In this document: positions 23,925-35,142 of the stretch, in pieces
Position numbering within the stretch: the first letter of the stretch is position 1
Layout: every line of letters starts with the position of its first letter
Source: Henckelia pumila
Lineage: Eukaryota > Streptophyta > Magnoliopsida > Lamiales > Gesneriaceae
DNA length: 64,000 nt
Direction: 5' to 3'
NCBI RefSeq assembly: GCF_033568475.1
Contig: NC_133120.1
Coordinates: 92,088,151-92,152,150, forward strand
The notes under the pieces: model-generated
The model's database searches: none
The model's input: the letters and a program-made list of their open reading frames with translations, nothing else
Told to the model about the DNA's origin: nothing
Made by a program: the position numbers and the translations under genes

Positions 23925-25099
23925 TAAAACATAACTACTTGGGCGAACTCTTTGTTATCTCCGGCCTCCTGCTCATCGCTACTATCTATGGCACTATCCA
24001 CCGGAATACCACTCGATTGCGGTTTTCTTTCTCTGAATGAAAACTTCCCTTTGGTGCGGTGAAATAAAGGTGAAGTTCTGAATTCATGTTTCAGTAGATG
24101 CAATTCAGTCGATTCTGGGCATTGGTCGTTAATTTATCAGGTTTGCGGGATGTTCTATGGAGCTGAGGCAGTATAATTTATGAGAGAGCGTTGAATTTTT
24201 CAGGTCCAATGTTGTCTTCTGCCGTGGAATTCAAAGACTTGTTTTTTCATCCTCCTCGGAGTGGAATTAGTTTCATATCTTTCATTTTTTAGATGAAGGA
24301 GGTGAGAATTTGAATTCAAGACTGAAGTTGTTGAATTTCAACTGTTCCAATTTATATCTGTTGGGATTTTTTATTTTTAATTTTTTTTCCCTCATCAATT
24401 TGTTATTTTCTCCTTACATGAAAAATGAATGAATTGCGTGTTTTACATTTAAGTTTTTGCGATCAAAACCGTTTGCACTAATTCCTACGTTCTTCGATGT
24501 GGTTTAATGTTTAATACTAGTTGTTATTTCAGTCAGAGAAGAATTAGGATAATCGGGGGATCTAGAAATTCAATAGTGAGGTGTGGAAACTTGATCAGGT
24601 TCCTTGTCATGGCTTATCGGTGAAGGATTTGCAGTTTCTTGTTCGCACAGATTTTGATAGTATCCTTTAGTTTTAGATTGTACTATGAGCCTGCAATCAA
24701 GCATCATAAATTTCTTTCCGATGTTATGTTCTGATTTTCTACTTCAATTGAATGAAAGAGGCAATGTTTATTGTATTAAGGTATAGATTGAACTGGAGCA
24801 ATAGTCATTGACTCCTTATTCATGACTTCACTTGCAATTCTTTGGGAATGAATTCTGCACGGTTCACCTGCTTTTACCTTTTTTATTTGTTTAAAAGATA
24901 TGTTTGAACTTGGTTACCAAGTTGCCATATTTCTGTGCATATTGACTGCGGAGAATGATTTGTTGCTGCAAACTGTATAAATAAATATATATCATGAATG
25001 TGCAGATCATTATTAGATGGGTTTTTATTCAATCAGTTTATAGCCATTGGCCAAATTCTTACTTGGCCATTCTTCTCAGAGAGATCATCTCAATTTTGT
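23925..25099 (+). other. probable promoter-proximal and 5' leader region of FRS6
   Basis: A less AT-rich, intron-like and leader-like stretch precedes the FRS6 start codon. A TGTGCAG sequence at about 24999-25005 is a good splice acceptor, so the coding exon is probably preceded by at least one spliced leader exon. No other protein family was seen here. The minus-strand frame at 23921-24103 looks accidental. Confidence 0.45.
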
Positions 25100-27115
25100 A
25101 TGGAAGAAACTTTACTTAATGCGGAGAAAGCGTCGGATGGTGTAGGCTCTGACAATGCACGGGAAATCAGTGATGAGAAAACAGCGTTTGGTGGTAAAAA
25201 TGGCATCCTCGAAGGCGATCCTTCTCATAATGAATTTGTTGCTCCGGCCATTGGTATGGAATTTGATTCTTATGACGATGCTTACAACTATTACAATTGT
25301 TATGCCAGGGAGGCTGGCTTTAGTGTCAGAGTGAAAAACTCATGGTTTAAAAGAAATAGCAGAGAGAAATATGGTGCAGTGCTTTGTTGCAGTAGCCAGG
25401 GATTTAAAAGAGCTAAAGACATGAATCGTCTACGGAAGGAAACAAGAACAGGTTGTCCTGCTATGATGAGGATGAGATTAGTGGATTCTAAAAGATGGCG
25501 GATACTTGAAGTTACTCTTGAGCACAATCATTTATTAGGAGCAAAAGGCTACAAGTGTAGCAAGATTGGTAGTGAATTGAAGAAAAATCTAATGTCAAAC
25601 AGTGATTTAGAAGTGCAGCCAGTCAAGTTGTATCGGGCTGTTGTGATTGATGCAGGAGGTGACGAGACATCAAATTTCAGTCAAACAGCGGCTAAGGCAC
25701 CATCCTATTGTCCTAATCAGTTGAACTTAAGAAAAGGCGACACACAAGCTATGTATAATTACCTCTGCCGAATGCAATTGACAAATTCTAACTTTTTCTA
25801 TTTGATGGATCTAAACGATGATGGGAAGTTGAGGAACGTGATATGGGTCGATGCTAAATCTCGTGCTGCTAGTAGTTATTTTGGCGATGTGATATATTTT
25901 GACAATACATGCTTGTCAAACAAGTACGAAGTTCCCCTCGTAGCATTTGTTGGCATAAATCATCATGGTCAATCTGTATTACTCGGTTGTGGACTGCTCT
26001 CTGGGGAGATTAGGGAGTCATATACATGGCTATTCAAGGCATGGATTTCTTGTACATCAGTGAATTCCCCAGAAACTATAATCACTGACCGATGCAAGAT
26101 TTTGCAGAGTGTCGTTGCTGATGTGTTCCCAAAGTCCCTCCATCGATTCTCTCTGTCCCTTATCATGCAAAAAGTCCCAGAGAAATTGGGAGGGCTGCAC
26201 AACTATGATGCTATAAAAAAATCATTGCTTAAAGGAGTTTACGAGACTCTAAAACCGTTTGATTTTGAAACAGCATGGAGATTTATGATCCAGCACTTCA
26301 GAATCATGGACAATGAATGGCTGTGGTCTTTGTATGAAGATCGTGCTCAATGGGCTACTGTTTATCTCAAGGACACATTTTTCATGGGAATGGCTACTGT
26401 AAGGCCTTGTGAGACCATAACTGCCTTTTTTGATAAATATGTGCATAAGCAAACTCCGCTGAAAGAATTTCTCGACAAGTATGAGTTAGCCTTGCAGAAA
26501 AAACACAAGGAAGAAGTTCTAGCGGATATAGAGTCGAGAAACTCAAGTCCCGAACTAAAAACTAGATGTTCCTTTGAACTACAGCTATCCAAAGTATACA
26601 CCAGAGACATATTTAGAAGATTTCAATTGGAGGTTGAGGAGATGTACTCCTGCTTCGGTACTACACAACTACACGTTGATGGCCCAATAACAATATTTTT
26701 AGTCAAGGAACGCATTGTATGTGAAGGTAATAGAAGAGAAATAAGGGATTATGAAGTTCTATACAATCTAGCATTGGCTGAGGTTCGTTGTATCTGCAGC
26801 TGCTTCAACTTCTACGGGTACTTGTGTAGGCATGCTTTGTGTGTACTTAACTTCAATGGGGTAGAAGAAATCCCATCAAAGTACATTTTATCTCGATGGA
26901 AGAAGGATTACAAACGCTTGTATGTGTTACCTAATCAAATGTCCAGTGGTTCAGATATTGTCGGGCAGGTGGAACAGTTCACTCAATTATACACAAGTGC
27001 ATTGCAAGTTGTGGAGGAGGGAATGATCTCCTTAGACCATTACAAGGCGGCATTGCTTGCATTTGAAGAGTCTCTGGACAGAATTTACAGTGTGGAAGAA
27101 AAATGCGGGCATTGA
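25100..27115 (+). CDS. FRS6: FAR1-related sequence 6-like protein (domesticated MULE transposase)
   Basis: A 671-residue single-exon coding region of the FHY3/FAR1 family, nuclear transcription regulators derived from Mutator-like transposases. The FAR1 DNA-binding domain spans about residues 52-146 (GMEFDSYDDAYNYYNCYA to EHNH, with cysteines in VLCCSS and TGCPAM). The MULE transposase core follows, with Asp268 (IYFDNTC) and Asp330 (IITDRCK) at the usual acidic positions. The SWIM zinc finger is at about 564-578 (CICSC..LCRH). The sequence matches my recollection of Arabidopsis FRS6 very closely, including SRREIRD-like and VEEIPSKYIL regions. An upstream in-frame ATG at 24998 overlaps a likely splice acceptor, so the ATG at 25100 (MEETLLN) is chosen. 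FRS6 and FRS8 are linked to photoperiod and flowering control in Arabidopsis; the role here is inferred. Confidence 0.95.
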   Translation: MEETLLNAEKASDGVGSDNAREISDEKTAFGGKNGILEGDPSHNEFVAPAIGMEFDSYDDAYNYYNCYAREAGFSVRVKNSWFKRNSREKYGAVLCCSSQGFKRAKDMNRLRKETRTGCPAMMRMRLVDSKRWRILEVTLEHNHLLGAKGYKCSKIGSELKKNLMSNSDLEVQPVKLYRAVVIDAGGDETSNFSQTAAKAPSYCPNQLNLRKGDTQAMYNYLCRMQLTNSNFFYLMDLNDDGKLRNVIWVDAKSRAASSYFGDVIYFDNTCLSNKYEVPLVAFVGINHHGQSVLLGCGLLSGEIRESYTWLFKAWISCTSVNSPETIITDRCKILQSVVADVFPKSLHRFSLSLIMQKVPEKLGGLHNYDAIKKSLLKGVYETLKPFDFETAWRFMIQHFRIMDNEWLWSLYEDRAQWATVYLKDTFFMGMATVRPCETITAFFDKYVHKQTPLKEFLDKYELALQKKHKEEVLADIESRNSSPELKTRCSFELQLSKVYTRDIFRRFQLEVEEMYSCFGTTQLHVDGPITIFLVKERIVCEGNRREIRDYEVLYNLALAEVRCICSCFNFYGYLCRHALCVLNFNGVEEIPSKYILSRWKKDYKRLYVLPNQMSSGSDIVGQVEQFTQLYTSALQVVEEGMISLDHYKAALLAFEESLDRIYSVEEKCGH

Positions 27116-27840
27116 CTTTTTTCTAGAATCATTGGTATGTGAAGATTGATGTGAATGTTCTTGACGTTGGTCGACTAATAAGAGGACATACATACTTTAA
27201 AAGGCGACCATGGTTTGCATAAATGACTCAAGTCCTGATTTTAGAGGTTAGATTTTTAACTGGTTATATAGATGTTGTACACTAAAATTTCACTGATGTC
27301 CTGGTCGCTGTAATTTGGTGGCTGTAAGCATACTTGTTTGTTGATAAATTATTTATCATAGTCTTTAACACTGTTTACAAATAATAAGATTCTATATTCT
27401 TATTTTATCCTGTATTTGACTCAAATTCTACCATTACTAGAGTTCAAATTCAAAATAATAATGTTAGCCATCAATTTGTTCTCATAAATTTGTGTAATGG
27501 GGATGTTAACTTGAACAATATATTTGATGCTCGGAGAGTAAAATGGCAGACACTGTGGTTGATTCTCTCCAAAAGAGTTGCACCACATATATGTTGGTGT
27601 AAAGAAGTTATGTCCTTGTTCAATAGCAGTCACGAAAGATATTACATGGTTTTAAAGAACAGCTCAAATATGTAGGTCAGACGTGTGAGTACAGACACCA
27701 TCATCTTCATGTGATTTATGAAGAGATGATCAGTTTATAGAAGATATATAAAGTTTTTATTAATTGAGAATGAATATTTTTGGTTTATAAAAAAAAACCC
27801 TCAACTTTAATAATACCAACTGTTTAATGTTATCAAACAC
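27116..27840. other. FRS6 3' region and spacer
   Basis: Probable FRS6 3' UTR to about 27400, then AT-rich DNA with short frames only. No second gene seen. Confidence 0.5.
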
Positions 27841-27844
27841 ATTA

Positions 27845-28019
27845 CACATTAACATTTTTATTTTAATTAATAAAGACATTGTCGATGTTAAATAAAAATA
27901 AGATTACAAGAGTAAATTTATTTAGGATATTCAACACATTAACATTTTTATTTTAATTAATAAAGACAATGTCGACGTTGAATTAAAAATAAGATTACAA
28001 TAGTAAATTTATTTAGGAT
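27845..28019. repeat. tandem duplication, about 90-bp unit
   Basis: CACATTAACATTTTTATTTT at 27845 recurs at 27935, and the following sequence through TTTATTTAGGAT is the same with a few differences. Two near-complete copies, non-coding. Confidence 0.9.
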
Positions 28020-28398
28020 TACTTCCAAAAAGTGCTACCAAGCACTATCTTAGTTTGAGGTAATTACGTTTGGACCAAGCTAGATTAATAGTATCGATTA
28101 TCGAGAGATTGTTGCAATGAATGCTTTTAAAATTCGAAGTGGGTATTGACTATATGGTCCTTGATATCATTATTGAGACTGAACAAATAAATTTGTTTTA
28201 GAACTAACAATAATAATTTCCATACATAATCGGCTACATAGCCGGAAGACATCTTTCCCAAAAGGAGGGGCAAAAAGGTCCAGGTTTAGAAACCCCCACC
28301 ACAATTAATTATTAAATATAATTAAAAAAACAAAAGAAAGAATCTGAAAATTAAAACCCTAATTTAGAAGGCGAACCATAAAAAGATTCTAATACTAT

Positions 28399-28451
28399 AA
28401 CTAGCTTCTTTTTTTTTTTTTTTTTTTTTTGAGAGGAACTAGCTTCTTTTT
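28399..28451 (-). mobile_element. tail-only retro-insertion footprint with 15-bp TSD
   Basis: AACTAGCTTCTTTTT occurs at 28399-28413 and again at 28437-28451. Between the copies lie 17 T and GAGAGG only. Read on the minus strand this is CCTCTC plus poly(A), flanked by a duplication starting AAAAAG. It looks like LINE-machinery insertion of almost nothing but a tail. Confidence 0.65.
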
Positions 28452-28564
28452 ATTCTTTGTCGAATGTGTGTTAACGAACAAAGAATGTTTTTACCTTCAG
28501 TGACTATCAAAATTTTTCGAAATCTATCATCTACCAAAATAGAATGTGTAGTTACATTTAAAAT

Positions 28565-30595
28565 TCAGGCTTTGACAATTTCCGTAGGGATATCTTTACC
28601 CGGAATACTTTCAGAGCGCTCGTATTGAAGCCAATCCCTTGCACAGACAAGTGCCTGAAGCGTGCTCGGTTGTAATGAACTGTGATGACCACCAATCTTT
28701 CTGTCTCCTGTATCGAACACTGAATCTGGAGGAACAGTTGAAAAGGGAATTGACAAAACATCAGAAGCCATTTTTGCAAGAGTTGGGTACTTTGTTCTGT
28801 TCACATTCCACCAACCCAAAACATCGAATCCTTGTACACGGGGAAGAACAGATTCCTCCAGATATTGATCTAATTCAGATTTCAAATGCTGTGCACCGCC
28901 CATAACATCAGATAAATACGTTATGTCAATATCTGGAAAATCATCTCCATTTGAGAGAGGATTATCCTCTTGAGGTGCCTCCATTTTTAACAGAGTGTCG
29001 TTTCCCTCTTCTAAAAATGTTGTCCGGGCAGGAAGGCACAGCAACACGGACTCGAGATATAGTTCATGCAACCCCTCATCAACAATCTTGATCCAATTCT
29101 CAGCATCCGCACCATATATCCTGGAGAAGTTGAACTTTACAAGCTGCATCTTGAACCGTGGATCCATTACAACAGCGATTGCTAAAACCAGGTAGCAATC
29201 CTCCCAATACCTGGAAAATGTTTCCAGCAACGGTTTAGATAAGCGGCATAGAAAGAAATCCTGACTTGCGTAATCTTCCATCAGTTTAAGCTGGATTCCA
29301 CACACTTTATGGAAGAATATATTGCTTGTCGGATAGACATTTGAGGTTAGAACACTAGCTGCTTCATATAAAACTTCCAAGTATTTGCAGAGAGCTTTCA
29401 CCTGGTGCCATTCTTCCGTAGATGGAGACAACTTGTAATCTGGATCAACGGTATCTAAGCAAGAAAACACTTGCTCCAACTCAGAGGCAGCCATTAACAT
29501 GTCATAGGTGGTGTTCCATTTTGTAAGGTCATCGGATGTCAAGGTCTTGTTACTGGACACTTGAAGCAGCAGTCTCAATTTGTTAAATCTTTCTTCATGA
29601 ACTTCTGAACTTTTTACAAATTTCACACTGTCACGGACCTTGTTGACGGTCTCCTTTATATAATAAATTGCATCTTTTGCGAGACTGCTCAGTACGCGAG
29701 AATAGCAGCTGTTGATTATTAGACCATTTTGGAGAAGGGAGTTCTTGACTGATAGTAGGCGTCTAAGATTTCCCCTGGCATTTTTATTGGCATTGGAATG
29801 ATCCAGAGTGACAGTCAATAGCTTTCCTTCAGAATTCCAATCAGCCATACAGGAAGCAACCACGTTATTGAATGCAGTATCAGAATCAGGGAAGGGTATC
29901 CTGATAAAGTTCAAGATCCGCCTCTGCAACTTCCAATCCCGATCTATGAAGTGCCCGGTAAGAAGCATGTAAACAAGGCTTTGATTAGAAGTCCAGAAGT
30001 CCATAGCAAGACTGATATGTCCCGAAATCCCATTAAGAAGGTCAAGAATATGCAGCTTCTCTCTCAAGTAAAAGTGCAAAATTTGCTCTTCCAAATTACT
30101 TACACTCATCATGTTAAACACAGGGTGAAGAGCATGCACAAAATCAACAAATCCAGAATGTTGGCACATGTGAAGTGGGTAGTCATGCCGAACGATCATT
30201 TTTACGAATTCGTGACTATAGCAGTCGTCATTGAGGTAAATATTGGCCACTTTACTGCCAGCTCGGTAACGCTTTCTTGGTCTATTGGTACCATTAACAG
30301 AAATGATACTTCTGGGAGATGGTGTGGAAGGACTCAATTGATCATTGTCCTGACTATTCCGGCCAACAGGGCAGATTCCCAAAGCAATATGTCGTTTCAG
30401 GTGGCTTGTGCCTGCTTGTTTTGAGCCTGATATATAAGCAAATGACTTCTTGCACTGGTTACAGAAGGCCCTGACACAATCAGCATTTACGGTAGAAATT
30501 GTGAAGTGATCCCAAACCATGGACTTCTTTTTCCTGCGCTTATTAGCCTTGACATCTGAATCGAGTGAATCACTTTGTTTAATAGGGATATCCAT
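28565..30595 (-). CDS. BED zinc-finger hAT-derived protein, DAYSLEEPER-like
   Basis: A 676-residue intact coding region, the usual length of the DAYSLEEPER family (about 700). A basic N-terminus precedes a BED finger with Cys45, Cys48, His65 and His69 (AFCNQCKK..HLKRH). The hAT core keeps acidic residues at Asp199 (LAMDFWTS) and Asp265 (VTLDHSNAN) and a KWNTTYDML motif. The C-terminal hAT dimerisation domain (about 590-660) reads WWNVNRTKYPTLAKMASDVL, SIPFSTVPPDSVFD and LQALVCARDWL. The STVPPDSVFD form is typical of the domesticated plant family rather than active transposases. No terminal repeats or target duplications flank it, and the frame is intact, so it is a host gene. An in-frame GTG upstream is not used; the first ATG is at 30595. 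DAYSLEEPER acts as a nuclear DNA-binding regulator in Arabidopsis. It is convergent with FRS6. Confidence 0.9.
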   Translation of the reverse strand: MDIPIKQSDSLDSDVKANKRRKKKSMVWDHFTISTVNADCVRAFCNQCKKSFAYISGSKQAGTSHLKRHIALGICPVGRNSQDNDQLSPSTPSPRSIISVNGTNRPRKRYRAGSKVANIYLNDDCYSHEFVKMIVRHDYPLHMCQHSGFVDFVHALHPVFNMMSVSNLEEQILHFYLREKLHILDLLNGISGHISLAMDFWTSNQSLVYMLLTGHFIDRDWKLQRRILNFIRIPFPDSDTAFNNVVASCMADWNSEGKLLTVTLDHSNANKNARGNLRRLLSVKNSLLQNGLIINSCYSRVLSSLAKDAIYYIKETVNKVRDSVKFVKSSEVHEERFNKLRLLLQVSSNKTLTSDDLTKWNTTYDMLMAASELEQVFSCLDTVDPDYKLSPSTEEWHQVKALCKYLEVLYEAASVLTSNVYPTSNIFFHKVCGIQLKLMEDYASQDFFLCRLSKPLLETFSRYWEDCYLVLAIAVVMDPRFKMQLVKFNFSRIYGADAENWIKIVDEGLHELYLESVLLCLPARTTFLEEGNDTLLKMEAPQEDNPLSNGDDFPDIDITYLSDVMGGAQHLKSELDQYLEESVLPRVQGFDVLGWWNVNRTKYPTLAKMASDVLSIPFSTVPPDSVFDTGDRKIGGHHSSLQPSTLQALVCARDWLQYERSESIPGKDIPTEIVKA

Positions 30596-30636
30596 ATAGA
30601 GAATTCCAGCAATCCAAGAAAAAAACAGAAAGATTA

Positions 30637-30766
30637 TGCGCACGATTTTCCTTCTTTAAGTTGAAAAATAAAATGCAAACTCCAACAACTCTTCCAGCTA
30701 TCCGACCAACAGAGATCTTATGAGCACAATTTCCCTTCTTTAAGTTGAAAAATACAAGTGAACTCC
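30637..30766. repeat. 84-bp spaced direct repeat in the hAT gene leader region
   Basis: TTCCTTCTTTAAGTTGAAAA near 30650 recurs near 30735 with similar flanks, just upstream of the start codon and probably within the spliced leader or intron. Confidence 0.7.
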
Positions 30767-31399
30767 ACGACTTCAGAAGACTTTAAAGAGGGATCCAGCC
30801 ACCTAATGACGAGAAACAAGGGAGGCACCACCAGCTTGAGAACAGTTATATGTAGCAATGTAAAACTCTACAACAGAGGAGTCTAACGCTCTCTAACCGC
30901 GTATCTTGTTCGACTAAAATTTGAAATATCAATATTTATAATTCATCTTTATGTCTGTGGAACATTTTTCAATTAACTAAAACCATTAATAAAACATTTA
31001 ATTAAATTTTTGAGATATTGATATTTATAAATATTTTAGACCAAGAAAATAAATAAACCAAAATAATAAAGCCAGTACCACATTTAAACAACAAAATATA
31101 AGATTGGTTACAAAAAAGATGATTTATTAACTAAAATAATAAATTCGATAAAATTTCAAATATAAGTCAGATCTTTTTGCTGTTAAATAAAATAGCATTC
31201 AAAACATTAACGATAATATTGATCACTGTACTAAATGAATAACACAATAATATTTTATTCATGAATTCATGGTTTTACAGAACTAATCTCACATTCTAGT
31301 TGAAGCAAAATTAATTTTACTTTTGATCATACACGCGAAAAAGTTGTGATCTTATTAAGATTCGAACAGATTGGTCGGCATACCCTCAAGGTGATAATT

Positions 31400-31813
31400 A
31401 TTGTACACTCTTAAGAAGGCTAATATTCCAAATCAACATGCGATTACAATGAAGAAAAATAAATGAAAAAGAAAAATCTGCGGACGACAAAGCAAACTTA
31501 CCAAAAAATGCATCCAAACTCCCCATCGGCCCATCCCATCCAAGAACAAACACAAAATTTCCAGTAAAAATAAGCACAATCAAAACAATTATCACTCCAC
31601 CAGCATCACAAAATAAAGCAATATACGCACCAAAAAAATCAAAAAAAAAATTTGCCAAAAAAAAAAAACAATGAAATCGAATTAAACGAGAAACACACAA
31701 TCACGTAGAAACTGAAAGCAATGAAATCGAATTATAAGATCACTACAATCACGTAGAAACTGAAAGCAATGAAATCGAATTAAACGAGAAACACACAATT
31801 CAGAAACACTCAC
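31400..31813 (-). other. probable leader intron of the hAT-derived gene
   Basis: This stretch follows a GTGAGT donor at 31813 on the minus strand. It contains a 48-bp tandem duplication (first units at 31701 and 31749) and a 100-codon minus-strand frame (31398-31700) of hydrophobic, low-complexity composition that I do not consider coding. Confidence 0.4.
31701..31796. repeat. 48-bp tandem duplication
   Basis: TCACGTAGAAACTGAAAGCA starts at 31701 and again at 31749, each followed by ATGAAATCGAATTA. Confidence 0.9.
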
Positions 31814-31925
31814 CTCAACAACAGGATGAAATCCGCAGCGACGAAAAACGTAGGGTTTAGGGTTTTTCCAGTGAGTCTGGAGAATTTTGAAGAGATTCAA
31901 GGAGGGAGAGCAAGAAGATGATGGG
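31814..31925 (-). promoter_or_regulatory. probable first non-coding exon with telo-box motifs
   Basis: On the minus strand the sequence reads as a CT-rich leader containing AAAACCCTAAACCCTA, then ends at GTTGTTGAG before a consensus GTGAGT donor at 31813. AAACCCTAA telo-boxes are common in leaders and promoters of plant housekeeping genes. The nearest downstream minus-strand gene is the hAT-derived gene, so this is probably its first exon, about 1.2 kb upstream of the ATG. The exact start is not visible. Confidence 0.5.
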
Positions 31926-32564
31926 CTTAGTCTCCAAAACCCTAACGGACTTTTTGCTCGGTGGCGGCCTATTGGGCATGTAGAGGTCCATTAAATAGGG
32001 ATGGTAAATAACCTAATCTGTGACCGTCCATGAGCCCAAGTCCTCTGTGATCTGATCTCAACCGTTGAAATATTTTTTTAAAAAATAAAAATCTATTTGA
32101 CTCCAAGAATTTTACATCACCATCTAAACTTTCTCCTCAAGTAAAAGATACTGATTCCATGAGGCCAAAAAATTCTTATCTAATTTAGATAATTCTATAT
32201 ATGAATCGCAGTTTAATATTTTAATACCATATATATATATATATTGAGATTTACTTTAATACCATATTTATTTCACTTCCAATGATAGGTCTTTCTTTTT
32301 ACGCATAAGAAACATATTTAACTAATAAATTCAAAATAACTGTAAAAAACGTTAAATCAACCATTGAATTACTAATATTATTAGTGTAGGTCCCTTATGA
32401 GAAGACTTCTTATAGATCTATATCCAAACGACGGGTGAATCAGATTTATATTTGCAGTGAAAAATAATTTTTTTGACATAAAAAAATAAAATTTTTGCAT
32501 GGATCCGGTCAAATTTAAAATCCATCGCATAAAATTAACCGTGAGACTATTTCACAATAATTTT

Positions 32565-32608
32565 GTTTTAGTAACATTTTTTTTTTGGAAAAGGGTTTTA
32601 GTAACATT
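32565..32608 (-). mobile_element. tail-only retro-insertion footprint with 14-bp TSD
   Basis: GTTTTAGTAACATT occurs at 32565-32578 and 32595-32608. The 16 bases between are T8 followed by GGAAAAGG, which on the minus strand is CCTTTTCC plus poly(A). Same architecture as 28399-28451. Confidence 0.55.
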
Positions 32609-34038
32609 ATTATTATTTTAAAAGATGGTATGATGAGTTAAAAACGTTTCAAAAGCTTTAGCAATGGCAAAAGGCCTTGTTATCATGTCCGACCACCACC
32701 CATCTCTTTAATAATGTTTTTTTTCCCCAAAATTTCCATAAAGTATTTATTAAATTTCGAGTAATAATGATAATGATAATAATAATTTAAAAATTTTAAA
32801 AAAATAATTTTTAAAAAAACTAGTTTCGTATTAAAATATTAATTCTCGTTCTCACGTATCAATGGTGTTTTTCTATCATTTGTCGCCCCACTTAATATTA
32901 ATTATTATGTCATCAAGAAAACACAAGCAATATAGATTTGTGTGCACTCACTCTCAGTCTCGCGTTGTTTGGTGTGAAGGCTGAGATTGAACGTCTTTGC
33001 ATGATCTCATATTTAACATAAGTTTTAAAATAATCAAAGTCAGAAAAATCATTATGTTATTTTTATATTTTAATTTATTATCTCATTATTAATCATCTGA
33101 TCATCCCACGAATAACACGATTGTGACATGATGAAACATCTTTAAATGTTCTGTCAAAATCTCGTCTTATCTATACTTAAAAAAAATCTCGTGTTATTTA
33201 CTTACCACTTCGATTTACTTTTATGATTTTATTCATTTACTTGTTTAACCTATTTTACCCTCGTATTAGATTCTAACAAATTCTTTCTCAATTTTCTATT
33301 AATATTGTGTTCGATTATGTATAATATCATAATTCATATCAAGGTAATTATCCTTCCCATCAAATTGTTGAGTCAGCAGGTATTAAATATCAATCATCAT
33401 CATAATACATGTACAACGAAATTTGTACAATAAATCTTACCACACAAAAAATTCAATGCAAAAATTGTAATTTATCAAAATCTCACGATACATTAAATAC
33501 AAAATCTCGCGATAAAATAGCAAAAATCTCACAATATTATTGTTGTAAACACGATATTTATTGTACCTCTAGCATTTTTATCATCGTAATCTCCATAACA
33601 ATATTGGTAAATGAAAACTGCATTAAAATATCGAAACACAATGCCAATTCAAAGAAAGAATTCAAAATTTTAGTGGATCGATCATTCTCAAAAGGGTCTT
33701 CTTGTGGCAATATCTACGCGACCATACTTCAAATGTTTATTTTTAAAGAGAATTAATCATATCAAAATCGACATGTTTCAATATATGATCGATCTTCGCC
33801 AAAAAGGGAGCCTTAGCCAAACTAACCTTCTTCACTAGATCCGAGGCAATTGAGACATGAGAATGCATCAAAACCCTTGAATACTGCCATGTCTTCCCAC
33901 AACATTCTTGAACTTCAATCGGTAACATTATTCATCGAATCCCCGAAATATGTAACGAAGAAGTTCAAGAAAGCTGTGGAAAAGCATGACAAGGATTCGA
34001 TCATCAAATATATATGTGTCTAGCTAGTGTGTTTTTAA

Positions 34039-34041
<3 letters not shown>

Positions 34042-34088
<47 letters not shown>
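34042..34088. repeat. (TA)n microsatellite
   Basis: Uninterrupted TA dinucleotide run of about 47 bp. Confidence 0.95.
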
Positions 34089-34089
<1 letters not shown>

Positions 34090-35142
34090 TGTGCGCGATT
34101 CGATGATCCGAAGGAGGAATAAATCCTGGGAAGCAAAAGAATACAAGACAATGGTATAGTATTTATAACATCAGAAATATATGAAGTTAGTTACCTCGGT
34201 AACTCGACGATGTTCACGAAATATTATATAAGTCCAAACTTCATTAACATTAATCTTTTGGAGAAAATTTATTCCTAGAGAAAAATAAAAAATATATATA
34301 TATATATCTTTTGTGACACGGTAGTGTGATACGGAGAGAAGGACCACTTTTTTTTGTATATAATTCAGAAAACAATCAAAAGATGCAGCTTTAAAGAAAA
34401 ATTGTAGCAGAACTGTGTGGAGAAAGAAATTAAAGGTAGGGTTCCCCTTCACGTTCTTGGTGCAATACAACAAGCTGCTGAGTGTGCTGTGGGCCACCAC
34501 TACAAGTCCCCCAACTACTACTCCACAATTGTGGTAATTAAATATTTAACTTGATAAAATATAATATATATCACGTAATTTCATTTCATGCATGAATTAA
34601 ATTATGCTAGTATACGATGTACAAATAACTTTGATCCATTAATCCTATTTTTACTTGGGATTCATATGCATGTGTACAATTTCTTTAGTTTTGGGATATT
34701 TAATTTTTTACTTCGAAAGAGACACTAGCTAGTGATCTTCACTATCACTAGGAAATCCCATTATGCTTGGTTATTTTATTTTATTTTTCATGTTACGTAA
34801 CATCGACATGAATATGGAAACATGAAACTATCAACATCCCATCACATGTGAGCACAGTTGATTTAACTTGTAATTGGGAATATGACGAGGGCTGACACTG
34901 TTATTCTCTGTATATTTATTTGTCCCAAATTCTTGCTCATTATATTCTTCAATTTTTTTTTTTTTATACCTACAATCGTTCAACTTAAGTTATTCGATAT
35001 TGAAGTCACATCAAATTATCAAATCAAATAATGAACCAGATAAAAACATCTTGCAAAACTCTCTCTCTTGCATTAAAAGTCGAACATTCAAGAAAGGCGA
35101 ATAGAAGAAAACTTCATCGGAGGTGCTACATTAATTGTAGAT

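Noticed and set aside
24998-25099. Upstream in-frame ATG giving FRS6 34 extra residues
   Set aside because: The added residues do not resemble FRS6 proteins and the ATG overlaps a TGTGCAG splice-acceptor-like site; MEETLLN at 25100 matches the family start.
29951-30424. 157-codon plus-strand open frame
   Set aside because: It lies antisense within the intact hAT-derived coding region and has no family resemblance.
31398-31700. Hydrophobic 100-codon minus-strand frame as a membrane protein
   Set aside because: It sits in the presumed leader intron, in A-rich low-complexity DNA, with no upstream coding context and no family match.
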